The position numbers and the translations under genes were made by a program. DNA of 64,000 nt from Bradyrhizobium sp. CB2312 (GTDB taxonomy: Bacteria > Pseudomonadota > Alphaproteobacteria > Rhizobiales > Xanthobacteraceae), in NCBI RefSeq assembly GCF_029714425.1, contig NZ_CP121668.1, positions 6,593,501 through 6,657,500 on the forward strand, given 5' to 3'. Every line of letters starts with the position of its first letter. Within the stretch, counting starts at the first letter, position 1. A model generated the notes under the pieces. The model saw only the letters and a program-made list of their open reading frames with translations, was not told where the DNA came from and ran no database searches. Of this stretch, positions 8,284 to 18,079 are shown in pieces.

Positions 8284-8457
8284 TCGAGCCAATCGCGTTG
8301 GCTACGCAATGTCCCGGCTTGAACACGCAATCGACTGCTTGCTCCGGCTGAAGCGGAAAATCAGGCACTCTATCCGCCGACGACGATTTGGATCGTTCGA
8401 AAAGAAAGACCATTTGCCGACGACGTATCTAGATATGTACTGATGACGAACAATAAC

Positions 8458-8479
8458 GTTCGCGATCCTTACCGCGAAC
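8458..8479. promoter_or_regulatory. inverted repeat GTTCGCG-N8-CGCGAAC
   Basis: Perfect 7-bp arms at 8458-8464 and 8473-8479 with an 8-nt spacer. The arm length and spacing fit a dimeric repressor operator or a small hairpin. The binding protein is unknown. Confidence 0.35.
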
Positions 8480-8498
8480 TTGGTCATTTTTCCGTCGT

Positions 8499-8510
8499 AT
8501 TCCGCGGAAT
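8499..8510. promoter_or_regulatory. 12-bp palindrome ATTCCGCGGAAT
   Basis: A perfect 12-bp palindrome 19 bp beyond the preceding inverted repeat, in the same non-coding region. It is a candidate protein-binding site; no known consensus is recognised. Confidence 0.3.
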
Positions 8511-8638
8511 CTCCTAGACGTGAAGACTTGTGATCCCAGCCATTTACTACTTTAGCGAACGCGTCGCCTCATCGAGGCGATGCGGATTTTCCAGATCGCA
8601 CGCCGAATTACAGCTTCGTTTCAGCACAGCCGGCGACA

Positions 8639-8652
8639 GTTACATTTGTAAC
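8639..8652. promoter_or_regulatory. vir-box-like palindrome GTTACATTTGTAAC
   Basis: The site is GTTACA-TT-TGTAAC. It matches the Agrobacterium VirG-binding vir box (RYTNCAATTGNAAY) at 13 of 14 positions, the single departure being T for A at position 7. It lies 167 bp before the start codon of the plus-strand glycosyltransferase and about 390 bp from the start of the VirG-like regulator, so it could serve either promoter. The proximity of a VirG-like gene makes the match more meaningful than sequence alone. Confidence 0.5.
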
Positions 8653-8819
8653 ATGGCGCGGCTCTCCGAGCCGCCCGCATCTCTACAAAGCCACGATCCG
8701 TTGCTGCCGTAACCATTTCGCGCCCGCCACGAAGTTTTCCGGTAACGGCCGTCCCGACATTTCTCCTCTGCTCATCGAGCGGCATCAGACCGCCGATTGA
8801 CAATCAGAGGATCGACCAC

Positions 8820-10172
8820 ATGAAAGTTCTCTTCGCTTCGACGCCTGCGACCGGCCATCTCAATCCGATGCTGGCGATCGCCAACATCCTCATCGCCGAC
8901 GGACACGAGATCGCTTTCCTGACAGGGACGGTGTTTCGCGCCCGCGTCGAGGCCAGCGGCGCGAGATTCTTCGCCCTTCCCAAGGGCGCCGACTTCGACC
9001 TGCGCGACATTCTGTCGGTGGTCCCGGAGTTGAAGACCATCGCGCCGGGGCCCGAATGGCTGCGCCTCGCCTGCGAACGCATCTTCGTCGACGCCGTCCC
9101 GGCGCAGAACCAGGGCCTCTACGAGTCGCTGGAGCACTTCCAGGCCGACATCATCATCGGCGACGACATGTTCTTCGGCGTGCTGCCGATGCTGCTCGGC
9201 CCGCGTGAGGCGCGGCCGCCGATCGCGCTGTGCGGGACGTCGTTCCCGCACTGGACGCGAGACGACGGCGCGCCGAACTTTCTCGGCTTGCCGCCTGCGA
9301 CGACCGAGGAGCAGCGCCGGCAATACGCCGTCATCGCAGACGAGTACGACGCCAACGTCGATCTGCCCGTGCTGCGCAGCCTGAACAGGGTATTGAAGCC
9401 CTTCGGCGTCCGGCCGGTGACGCGGCCGCTCTTCCATTCCGTCATCGAGCTCGCCGATACCTATATGCAGCTGTCGGTACCGAGCTTCGAGTTTCCGCGC
9501 AGGTTTCCGCCCACGGTCCATTTCGTCGGCACGCCGCCGATCATTCGAGACCAAGTCCCCTTGCCGGCATGGGCGGACGAACTCGACGGTTCGCGCAAGG
9601 TGGTGCTGGTGACCCAGGGCACGGTGGCCAATCACAATTTCGGCCTGCTGATCGTGCCGACGCTCAAAGCGCTGGCGAACGAGCCCGATGTGCTCGTTGT
9701 CGTGACCGCCGGCGGCCGCCCGGTTGACGCCATCCCCGGCCCCATCCCGTCCAATGCACGGGTCGCCAGCTATCTGCCGTTCGAATGGTTGCTGCCGCGC
9801 GTCGACGTGCTCGTCACCAACGGCGGCTATGGCAGCGTCAACCAGGCCATGAGCTTCGGCATCCCGCTGGTCACGGCGGGCATGACGGAGGACAAGGCCG
9901 ACGTCAATGCGCGCGTGGCGTGGTCCGGCGTCGGCATCAATCTGGCCACCAACGAGCCGACGCCCGAAGCGCTGCGCGAGGCGGTGCGCACCGTGCTCGA
10001 TCGTCCCGCCTATCGCATGCGTGCCTCGCGCATGGCCGACGAGTTCACCAGCATCGGCACCCGATCGGCGGTCCTGCGGATCATCAAGCGCCTCGTCACC
10101 GATGAGGACGAGACGCAGCAGGCCGGCGCGATCGAGGCAGGCCGGAGGTCGGCACATCGCCAGGTGAGCTGA
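8820..10172 (+). CDS. GT1-family (MGT/UGT-like) glycosyltransferase
   Basis: A 450-residue GT-B fold enzyme. The N-terminal domain starts KVLFASTPATGHLNPMLAIA, with the catalytic-type His13 in the GHLNP motif. The C-terminal domain has VVLVTQGTVANHN and the donor-binding stretch TNGGYGSVNQAMSFGIPLV, as in bacterial macrolide glycosyltransferases and related UGTs. Such enzymes attach a sugar from an NDP-sugar to small lipophilic or phenolic acceptors, often to inactivate them. No signal or membrane segment is visible, so it is cytoplasmic. A Bcr/CflA-type exporter follows after 97 bp on the same strand, suggesting glycosylation and export of one compound. A vir-box-like site lies upstream. The acceptor is unknown. 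Confidence 0.85.
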   Translation: MKVLFASTPATGHLNPMLAIANILIADGHEIAFLTGTVFRARVEASGARFFALPKGADFDLRDILSVVPELKTIAPGPEWLRLACERIFVDAVPAQNQGLYESLEHFQADIIIGDDMFFGVLPMLLGPREARPPIALCGTSFPHWTRDDGAPNFLGLPPATTEEQRRQYAVIADEYDANVDLPVLRSLNRVLKPFGVRPVTRPLFHSVIELADTYMQLSVPSFEFPRRFPPTVHFVGTPPIIRDQVPLPAWADELDGSRKVVLVTQGTVANHNFGLLIVPTLKALANEPDVLVVVTAGGRPVDAIPGPIPSNARVASYLPFEWLLPRVDVLVTNGGYGSVNQAMSFGIPLVTAGMTEDKADVNARVAWSGVGINLATNEPTPEALREAVRTVLDRPAYRMRASRMADEFTSIGTRSAVLRIIKRLVTDEDETQQAGAIEAGRRSAHRQVS

Positions 10173-10210
10173 CGCGCGCTGACGTCATCTGACCTTTCGA
10201 CCTCCGCCCG

Positions 10211-10244
10211 GGGAAGGAGGGGATCGTCCCCTCCCCTCCTTCCC
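10211..10244 (+). terminator. perfect 12-bp stem between glycosyltransferase and exporter genes
   Basis: GGGAAGGAGGGG at 10211-10222 pairs perfectly with CCCCTCCTTCCC at 10233-10244 around a 10-nt loop. There is no T-run after it. It ends 26 bp before the exporter start, so it could be a partial terminator, a stabilising 3' hairpin for the glycosyltransferase message, or an attenuator for the exporter. Confidence 0.5.
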
Positions 10245-10269
10245 ACAACTCCATCGCATGTGAAGGGCC

Positions 10270-11484
10270 ATGAAGATCCAGCCCGCTTCCGCCGCCTTTA
10301 CGGTTCTGCTCGGCCTCCTCGCGGCCGTGCCCTATTCCGGCATCGACATCAACCTTCCGGCGCTGGCCGCGACCGGCGCTGCGCTGGGAGCAAGCCCCTC
10401 ACATGTTGGCCTGACGATGAGCGCCTTCATGCTGAGCCTTGCGATGGCGCCGCTCATCTACGGACCGATCTCCGACCGGGTCGGCCGCAAGCCCGTCGTC
10501 GTGTTCGGCCTGGCGCTGTTCGTGATCGCAAGCCTCGCCTGCGCGGCAGCGCAATCGCTGCCGATGCTGCTGCTATGCCGCGCGGTCCAGGGCGTGGGCG
10601 CGGCCAGCACGACGACGACTTATGCGATCATCCGCGACCTGTTTGACGAGGCGTCCGCGCGCGCGAAGATCGGCGGTATCGTGGTCACCGTCAACGTGGT
10701 GACCGTGATTGCGCCGACCGCAGGTGCCGCGCTGCTCGCGATCGGCGGATGGCGGCTGATCTATGCATGTCAGGCTGCGGTCGGCGTCATGCTGATCGCC
10801 GTCGTGCTGTGGGGAATGGCCGAAAGTGCGAAGACCGTCGCCGAACGTCGCCTTGGCGCTTCTGCGGTCTTCAAGGACTATCTCCGGATCGTCACGCACC
10901 CGGTTTCGCTCGCCTTCATCCTGATCGGCGCCGCTGCGGGCTCGGCCGTGTTTGCCTATGTCACGGGCTCTTCGCTGTACTTCATTGGCGTCGTCGGCTT
11001 GCAGCCGAAGCAATATGGCCTGATCTTCAGCGCCTGTTCGGCGGCGGTGATGTTCGGCGCGTTCCTCGACGGCCGGCTGAGCCGACAGGGTTTCGCGCCA
11101 GCGGACGTTCTGACGGTCGGTCTCGTGCTGTCGTTTGCCGCCGCAGGCACGATGCTCGTGACGACGCTGGCCGGCTGGAGCCCGCCTGCCCTCGTCGCCG
11201 CCCTGCTGATGGTCGTGGCGCTGTCCTTCGGGCTCAGCTTGCCCAACCTCATGAATGCGACGATGCAGCCCTTGCCCGACATCGCCGGCGCGGTCGGTGC
11301 CGCGGCTGGCACCGTTCAGATGACCGCCGGCGCGATCGCCAGCGGCTTGGTCGCACTGCTCTTTGACGGACGTACCGCGCTTGCGATGGCGGCCGTCATG
11401 GCCGCTTCCGCGCTGCTGGCGCTGACGCTCTATCTGCGATTTGGCAGGTCGGCCGGACGGCCGACCTGGGTGAGCAGCGTGTGA
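10270..11484 (+). CDS. Bcr/CflA-type MFS drug efflux transporter
   Basis: A 404-residue integral membrane protein with about 12 hydrophobic segments and no signal peptide. It has the major facilitator motif A in the loop after TM2 (GPISDRVGRKP) and motif-C-like glycine-rich segments. The start, YSGIDINLPAL followed by SPSHVGLTMSAFMLSLA, is characteristic of the Bcr/CflA drug-resistance subfamily, which exports bicyclomycin, chloramphenicol, sulfonamides or other small molecules by proton antiport. Its position after a GT1 glycosyltransferase suggests export of a glycosylated or toxic plant or microbial compound. The ATG at 10270 follows GAAGGG at short spacing, so translation initiation may be weak. 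Confidence 0.88.
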   Translation: MKIQPASAAFTVLLGLLAAVPYSGIDINLPALAATGAALGASPSHVGLTMSAFMLSLAMAPLIYGPISDRVGRKPVVVFGLALFVIASLACAAAQSLPMLLLCRAVQGVGAASTTTTYAIIRDLFDEASARAKIGGIVVTVNVVTVIAPTAGAALLAIGGWRLIYACQAAVGVMLIAVVLWGMAESAKTVAERRLGASAVFKDYLRIVTHPVSLAFILIGAAAGSAVFAYVTGSSLYFIGVVGLQPKQYGLIFSACSAAVMFGAFLDGRLSRQGFAPADVLTVGLVLSFAAAGTMLVTTLAGWSPPALVAALLMVVALSFGLSLPNLMNATMQPLPDIAGAVGAAAGTVQMTAGAIASGLVALLFDGRTALAMAAVMAASALLALTLYLRFGRSAGRPTWVSSV

Positions 11485-11518
11485 GCATCGATTTCCGTGG
11501 GGCCACAATCGGCCGAAA

Positions 11519-11556
11519 CTGCCGCACTGCTTTCGTGCTTCGAGCAGTGCCGGCAG
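11519..11556. terminator. bulged hairpin between convergent genes
   Basis: CTGCC-GCACTGCT (11519-11531) pairs with AGCAGTGC-C-GGCAG (11543-11556), leaving one bulged C and an 11-nt loop. It lies in the 79-bp space between the stop codons of two convergent genes and could terminate transcription from both sides. There is no strong T-tract. Confidence 0.45.
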
Positions 11557-11563
11557 CGGGCGC

Positions 11564-12511
11564 TTACTGCGAGCGATCCGAGGTCCAGCCCTTGTACTCC
11601 GCGATGTTGTCCCTGGTCACGAGCTTGGACGGCAGGAGCTCGACGGTGGAGGCCGGCTTCTGGCCGTTGAGAATGCCGACGCCGACCTGCACGGCACGCC
11701 GCGCCATGAAGAACGGGTCCTGCGAGGCGGAGGCCTGGATCTGCGGCGACTGCGGATCTTTCAGCGCCACCTCGATATCGGGCGCGCCGTCAACCGCGGT
11801 GATGACAATGCCCGTGCGGTTCTGCTGGCGCGCGGCAAGGTCGGTGCCGATCGCCTGCGGGTCGTTGATGGCGAAGATGGCGTCGATCTTGGGGAAGCGC
11901 GTCAGATAGCCCTGCGCCACGTTGAGACCGCCTTCGCGCGAGCCCTTGCCGTCCTGGTCGCTGGACAGCACCTTGATGCCGGGATTCTTCGAGAACACGT
12001 TCTTGCAGCCGACGACGCGGTCGATCACGGCGGAGACTTGCGGCCCGTTCTCGATGACGACGTCACCCTTGCCGCCCAGTTTGTCGACGATGTACTGGCA
12101 GGAGATCTCGCCGGCCTGCACGTTGTTCGTTGTCACGGTGGCATCGGCGCCTTCGGCCGCGGTGTCGACCGCGACGACCACGATACCTGCCGCCTGCGCC
12201 TTCTTGATCGCCGGGCCGATCGCCTTGGGATCGCCCGGGTTCAAGAGGATCAGATCCACGCCGGCGGCGATGAAATTGTCGATCTGGGTGACCTGCTTGC
12301 CGAGATCGTATTCGAAGCCGACCGCCGTGATCTTCACATTGGGATTGGTCTTCTTCGCCTCGAACTCGGCGCCCTTCGACAGCGCGACGAAGAACGGGTT
12401 GCCCATCGAACCGAGCGAGACGCCGATCGACTTGAGCTCCTTGGCGAAGGACGGCGCGGTGCTTAGTGCGAGCGCCATGGCAGCGCCGGCGAGCGTGATC
12501 GTCTTCAACAT
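11564..12511 (-). CDS. ribose-type sugar ABC transporter substrate-binding protein
   Basis: A 315-residue periplasmic binding protein with a Sec signal (MLKTITLAGAAMALALSTAPSFA) and the two-lobed type I fold of RbsB-like proteins: IGVSLGSMGNPFF at the mature start, DLILLNPGDPKAIGPAI, VVVAVDTAAEGADATVTTNN, and the hinge-side DAIFAINDPQAIG. The ligand is probably a pentose or other small polyol, judged from the xylulokinase gene upstream, but this is inference. The ATG at 12511 has GGAGG 6 nt upstream; an in-frame extension to 12565 lacks such a site. The gene follows ATPase and permease genes on the same strand and completes the transporter. Confidence 0.9.
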   Translation of the reverse strand: MLKTITLAGAAMALALSTAPSFAKELKSIGVSLGSMGNPFFVALSKGAEFEAKKTNPNVKITAVGFEYDLGKQVTQIDNFIAAGVDLILLNPGDPKAIGPAIKKAQAAGIVVVAVDTAAEGADATVTTNNVQAGEISCQYIVDKLGGKGDVVIENGPQVSAVIDRVVGCKNVFSKNPGIKVLSSDQDGKGSREGGLNVAQGYLTRFPKIDAIFAINDPQAIGTDLAARQQNRTGIVITAVDGAPDIEVALKDPQSPQIQASASQDPFFMARRAVQVGVGILNGQKPASTVELLPSKLVTRDNIAEYKGWTSDRSQ

Positions 12512-12577
12512 TGGCTTCCTCCCTGGTCTGTCTTCATCCCCGGCACGGCAGACCAGTTGCCGCAACGGAACATCGCA

Positions 12578-13610
12578 TCACGTTCTGGCCGACCCTTGCA
12601 GGCGGTAGCGGTCGAGCGCCACGGCGCCGATGATGACGAGGCCCTTGATCACATATTGCCAGATATCGGAGACGCCGATCAGGATCAGGCCGTTCGACAG
12701 CGCCGCGATGATCAACGCGCCGACCAGCGTGCCCCAGATCGAGCCGATGCCGCCGACGAACGAGGTGCCGCCCAGAATCACGGCGGTGATGGCATCGAGC
12801 TCGTAGGACTGGCCGAGCTGCAGGCCATTGGCCGCATAGAGGCGCGCCGCCTGCATGGCGCCGCCGAGCCCCGCGAACAGTCCCGAGACGCCGTAGACGA
12901 AGATCAGCACGGCCCAGACCTTGATGCCGGCAAGCCGCGCCGCGCTCTCATTGCCACCGACCGCATAGATGTGCACGCCGAGCACGGTCCGGCGCAGCAC
13001 CAGCCAGGAGACCAGGATGACGAGCAAGGCGATCACCGAGAGCCACGGGATCGACGCGACGCCGGGAACCAGCGTCAGCGAGCCATTGCCGATGAACGCG
13101 TAGGGAATGGAGGGATTGAACACGGTCGTATCGGCCCCGAGCAGTCGCGCCAGGCCGCGCACGGCGGTGAGCGAGCCGAGCGTGACGATGAAGGGCGGCA
13201 GTCGCAGGAGCGCAATCAGCGCGCCGTTGACGAGGCCGAAGCCAAGGCCGGTGACGAGCGCGGCCGGCAGCCACAACATGCCGAGCTCCGGCAGCTTGGA
13301 GAGCGTCAACCCGGCCATTGCGGAGGCCGCCAGGATCGAGCCGACCGAGAGATCGATGCCGCCGGTGAGGATGACGAAGGTCATGCCGGCTGCGAGCACG
13401 GTGTTCACCGCGGCCTGCTGCAGCACGATGCCGAGATTTTGCCCGGTGAAGAAGCGGCCCTCGGACAGCATGTGGAAGCCGATGCAGAGAATCAGCAGCA
13501 CCGGAAGCATGCCGAGCGCGCTGATCAGCATCCGCATCCGCTGGCGCTTTGTCTCTGCGGCGGCGCCGTTTGTCGTCGCCGGGGCGGGACTGGCCTTCGA
13601 AGCACCATTG

Positions 13611-13618
<8 letters not shown>
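12578..13618 (-). CDS. ribose-type sugar ABC transporter permease
   Basis: A 346-residue inner-membrane protein with about 8-10 hydrophobic segments and the RbsC/BPD_transp_2 signature pattern: [34 protein letters not shown] and, near the C-terminus, [25 protein letters not shown]. It forms the channel through which the substrate released by the binding protein passes. Its start overlaps the end of the ATPase gene by 8 bp, and the binding-protein gene begins 66 bp downstream, so the three are one operon. A hydrophilic, alanine-rich N-terminal tail of about 25 residues precedes the first membrane segment. Confidence 0.9.
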
Positions 13619-15134
<1,516 letters not shown>

Positions 15135-15265
15135 CGTGCCTCCCGGCGCACAATGCGTTTCCTACCCGCGTCTCCATCGTTTCGTCAGCGCGGTTCACGC
15201 ATTAAACAAAACGCCGCAGCACAGGGCAATACCGAACACAGGGGGAATGCAACATCGCGGCCGAG

Positions 15266-16711
15266 CTAGTGGCGCGGCCGATACAGTTCACGCCAGGCGG
15301 GAAGCCGCTCGGCATAGGCATCGACCAGCTTTGCGTCGGGTTCAAACGTCTCGATGCGCTGCGGCCGCGTGCACACGGCGGCGACCGCCTCGCCTGTGAC
15401 AGCAAGCCGCCCCAATCTCGCCGCACCGAACGCCGCGCCGGTTTCACCTGCGGCAAAACGATGGACCGGAACATTCAGCACGCTCGCGAGCACCGAGAGC
15501 CAGAACGGGGACCGCGAACCACCGCCAATGGCGTCGGCCTCCCCAATCGCGATGCCGGCATCGGCGAGCACGTCGCGGCAATCGGCCAGCGCGAAGGCAA
15601 CGCCCTCGAGCACGGCCTGCACGATCGTCCCACGATCGGTGCCATGGCTCAAGCCATCGAGCATGCCGCGGACGACGGGATCGTCGTGCGGCGTCCGCTC
15701 GCCGGCGAGATAAGGCAGGAAGCTCACCGGCGACGGCGCCCGCGGGTGCGATCCGAGTGGCGCCAGCAGCTCGGCCTCGCTGGCGCCAAACAGGCGCGCG
15801 GTCCAGGCGAGACAGGAGGCGGCCGAGAGAATCGCACCGGCCTGAATCCACATGCCGGGAATGGCGTGACAGAATGTATGCACCGCGCGGTCCGGGTTGG
15901 CGGCGATGGCGCTGGTCGGCGCCAGCAAGGCCCCCGAAGTTCCCAACGACACAAAGGCGGTTCCCGGCCGGATCGCGCCGATGCCGACGGCGCCCGCCGG
16001 ATTGTCGCCCGCGCCGCCTGCGATCACTGGCTGCCTGCGCATGCCCCAACGCTGCGCGAGCTCGCTGCGCAGCGTCGATGCGGGCGCACATCCCTCGACC
16101 AGGCGCGGCATGTAAGCGCGCGACAGGCCGGTCGCTGCCAGTGCGGCGTCCGACCAGTCCCGGCGCGCGGCGTCGAGCCAGAGGGATCCCGATGCATCCG
16201 AGACGTCCTCGACGGCCTCGCCTGAGAGCACCAGGCGCAAATAGGCCTTTGGCAGCAGAACGAGCCTGGTCGCCGCAAATGTTTCGGGCTCGTGCGTTGC
16301 AATCCACAGCAGCTTCGGCGCGGTGAAGCCCGGCATCGCCTTGTTGCCCGTCGTCGCACGCAAGGCGGGCCAGCGTCGTTCCAGAATGCGACACTCCGCG
16401 GCCGCGCGTCCGTCGTTCCAGAGGATGCAGGGCCGCAGCGGCCTCAAGCTCGCATCGAGCAGCGTGGCGCCATGCATCTGGCCGGACAGCCCGATGCCTT
16501 CGACCGCCGCCAACGCACCGGCATGGCTCGCCTTCAGAGCGTCCAGCGTGGCGAAGGTCGCATCGATCCATTGCGCGGGATCCTGCTCACAATAGCCTGG
16601 CTGTGGCGAGGCGGTCGCAAGCGGCCGGCTCTCGCTTGCGATCACGCGCTGGGCATCGTCGACGAGAACGGTCTTGACCGCCGAGGTGCCGAGATCAATG
16701 CCGAGATACAT
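15266..16711 (-). CDS. xylB: xylulokinase (FGGY carbohydrate kinase)
   Basis: A 481-residue FGGY-family kinase with the N-terminal phosphate-1 motif YLGIDLGTSAVKT, a xylulokinase-type GIGLSGQMHGATLLD, the mid-protein IAGGAGDNPAGAVGIGAI, and the C-terminal adenosine motif DAIGGGSRSPFW followed by GAAFGAARLG. It should phosphorylate D-xylulose to D-xylulose 5-phosphate for the pentose phosphate pathway. Length is normal for XylB. It lies between a LysR regulator (13 bp upstream) and an RbsABC-type importer. No xylose isomerase or polyol dehydrogenase is next to it, so the imported sugar may be a ketose, or the isomerising enzyme is elsewhere. Confidence 0.85.
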   Translation of the reverse strand: MYLGIDLGTSAVKTVLVDDAQRVIASESRPLATASPQPGYCEQDPAQWIDATFATLDALKASHAGALAAVEGIGLSGQMHGATLLDASLRPLRPCILWNDGRAAAECRILERRWPALRATTGNKAMPGFTAPKLLWIATHEPETFAATRLVLLPKAYLRLVLSGEAVEDVSDASGSLWLDAARRDWSDAALAATGLSRAYMPRLVEGCAPASTLRSELAQRWGMRRQPVIAGGAGDNPAGAVGIGAIRPGTAFVSLGTSGALLAPTSAIAANPDRAVHTFCHAIPGMWIQAGAILSAASCLAWTARLFGASEAELLAPLGSHPRAPSPVSFLPYLAGERTPHDDPVVRGMLDGLSHGTDRGTIVQAVLEGVAFALADCRDVLADAGIAIGEADAIGGGSRSPFWLSVLASVLNVPVHRFAAGETGAAFGAARLGRLAVTGEAVAAVCTRPQRIETFEPDAKLVDAYAERLPAWRELYRPRH

Positions 16712-16724
16712 GGATGCTCTCCGC

Positions 16725-17648
16725 TCACTTGGTCGCGTCGATCCAGATCCCGGGCTCCGAATGCTCGCGGATGTGGCTGACGAGGAAGTCGGAAAAGACC
16801 CTGATCTTGGCCGGCAGCCTGACGCGGTTCTGATAGGCGATGTTCATGGTGAGCAGCGGCAGCTCCCAGCCCCTCAGGACGGGCACCAGCCGGCCGGCCG
16901 CGATATCGCTCTGCACGATGTAGAGCGGCTGGATCAGGATGCCGAGCCCTGCGCGCGCCGCGCCGCAGATGATCTGGCCGTCATTGCTGTCGAGCGTCGG
17001 CGAGATCCGCACTGTCTGCGTCGTGCTGCCCTTGCTCAGCCGCAGCGAATATGGGTCGTTGGCAAGATTGTAGATCAGCATGTTGTGGCGGGCGAGATCG
17101 GCCGGATGCTCCGGCCGGCCGTGCTTCTCCAGATAGGACGGCGCCGCCGCGAGCACGCGGTGCATCTGGCCGATGCGGCGGACGACGATGTTGGAATCCG
17201 GCTCGTGCTCGCGCGTGCGGATCGCCACGTCGATGCCTGCTTCGATGAAGTCCAGATAGCGGTTGGCGCTGATGATCTGCACGCTGAGATCCGGATAGAG
17301 CGCGCGGAAGGCCGGCAGCATCGGCGCAAGATAGATCATCGCGAAGGACAGCGAAGACGTCACGCGCAGCATGCCCTTCGGCGACAGCGCGCGGTCGGAG
17401 ACGGCGTCCTCGGCTTCGGCGAGCTCGTTCAGCAGCGTACTGCAGCGCTGCAACAGCTCCTGCCCCGCCTCGGTCAGCCATTGCCGGCGCGTATTGCGCT
17501 CGATCAGGCGAACCGCGAGCCGCTCCTCCAGCGCGCTGAGATGACGGCTGGCAGCCGCGTTCGACATCCGCAGCATTTCGGCGGCCTTGGACAGGCTGCC
17601 GAGCTCGGCGGTTTTAGAGAAGACTTCGAGTTGGAGCAGCCGGTCCAT
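16725..17648 (-). CDS. LysR-family transcriptional regulator
   Basis: A 307-residue regulator with an N-terminal winged helix-turn-helix (about residues 1-60: LLQLEVFSKTAELGSLSKAAEML, then RHLSALEERLAVRLIERNTRR) and a LysR substrate-binding domain (about 90-295). It is divergent from the hydroxyquinol operon at 17756 with a 107-bp shared control region, and is followed after 13 bp by xylB on its own strand. LysR proteins usually repress themselves and control the divergent operon in response to an intermediate, so it may govern both the aromatic operon and the xylB/importer genes. The inducer is unknown. Confidence 0.9.
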   Translation of the reverse strand: MDRLLQLEVFSKTAELGSLSKAAEMLRMSNAAASRHLSALEERLAVRLIERNTRRQWLTEAGQELLQRCSTLLNELAEAEDAVSDRALSPKGMLRVTSSLSFAMIYLAPMLPAFRALYPDLSVQIISANRYLDFIEAGIDVAIRTREHEPDSNIVVRRIGQMHRVLAAAPSYLEKHGRPEHPADLARHNMLIYNLANDPYSLRLSKGSTTQTVRISPTLDSNDGQIICGAARAGLGILIQPLYIVQSDIAAGRLVPVLRGWELPLLTMNIAYQNRVRLPAKIRVFSDFLVSHIREHSEPGIWIDATK

Positions 17649-17755
17649 TTTTACGAAAAGAGGAAAAGAGACTTACGAAGATTGGCCTTTATTTCCGTTT
17701 TCTGCAAGGCAAAATGACCCCAACAAAGCACAATGACAGGTGAGGAAATCAGGAA
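17649..17755. promoter_or_regulatory. divergent promoter region between lysR and the hydroxyquinol operon
   Basis: A 107-bp AT-rich segment relative to its flanks. TTACGAA occurs twice in direct orientation, at 17651-17657 and 17673-17679, a spacing of 22 bp (two helical turns), next to the LysR start codon. These could be half-sites for the LysR protein. A GAGG-type ribosome site precedes the plus-strand Dabb gene. No further motif is recognised. Confidence 0.5.
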
Positions 17756-18079
17756 ATGTCGGGCCCGATCAGGCACATCGTGATGTGGCGGCTGCGCGGG
17801 GAGACCCCCGAGGAGCGTTCCGCCGCCCGGCTGAAGGTCAAGACCCTGTTCGAGGGCCTCAAGGGCCGGATCGACGGCCTCACCCACATCGAAGTCGGCG
17901 TGGACGTCAGCGCGGTCGACTACGCCTGCGACGTCGTGCTGTTCTCGGAGTTCACCAACCAGGCGGCGCTCAGCGCCTATGCCAACCACCCGGAGCACCT
18001 GCGCGTCCGCGAGGCTCTGGGCGACTTGCGGATCGGACGCTTCCAGGTCGATTATCCCATCAAAGGGACCGGCGCATGA
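17756..18079 (+). CDS. Dabb-family (stress-responsive A/B barrel) protein
   Basis: A 107-residue protein with the dimeric alpha-beta barrel pattern of the Dabb family: an N-terminal IRHIVMWRLRG strand, a helix rich in charged residues, the DVVLFSEFTNQAAL strand-turn, and YANHPEHLRVRE with the conserved HP pair. Family members often bind or transform small aromatic or polyketide-like molecules; many have no known role. It is the first gene of the operon and overlaps maleylacetate reductase by 4 bp (ATGA), so it probably has a job in the same aromatic pathway, such as isomerising or protecting an unstable intermediate. Confidence 0.75.
   Translation: MSGPIRHIVMWRLRGETPEERSAARLKVKTLFEGLKGRIDGLTHIEVGVDVSAVDYACDVVLFSEFTNQAALSAYANHPEHLRVREALGDLRIGRFQVDYPIKGTGA

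Larger units (their letters stand above)
8251..8819. promoter_or_regulatory. 569-bp non-coding divergent control region
   Basis: No convincing gene lies here; the small frames are short and lack ribosome sites. The region is visibly richer in A and T than its surroundings and separates the minus-strand VirG-like gene from the plus-strand glycosyltransferase. It contains a direct repeat (8264-8283), two dyads (8458-8479 and 8499-8510) and a vir-box-like palindrome (8639-8652), so it probably holds promoters for both flanking units. Confidence 0.6.

Noticed and set aside
8530..8712. Small plus-strand frame in the divergent control region
   Set aside because: No ribosome site, no conserved features, and it runs across the vir-box-like palindrome.
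8772..10157. Long minus-strand frame (461 residues) opposite the GT1 gene
   Set aside because: It is a mirror frame of a real gene in GC-rich DNA. Its translation is arginine-, histidine- and aspartate-rich, with no recognisable domain.
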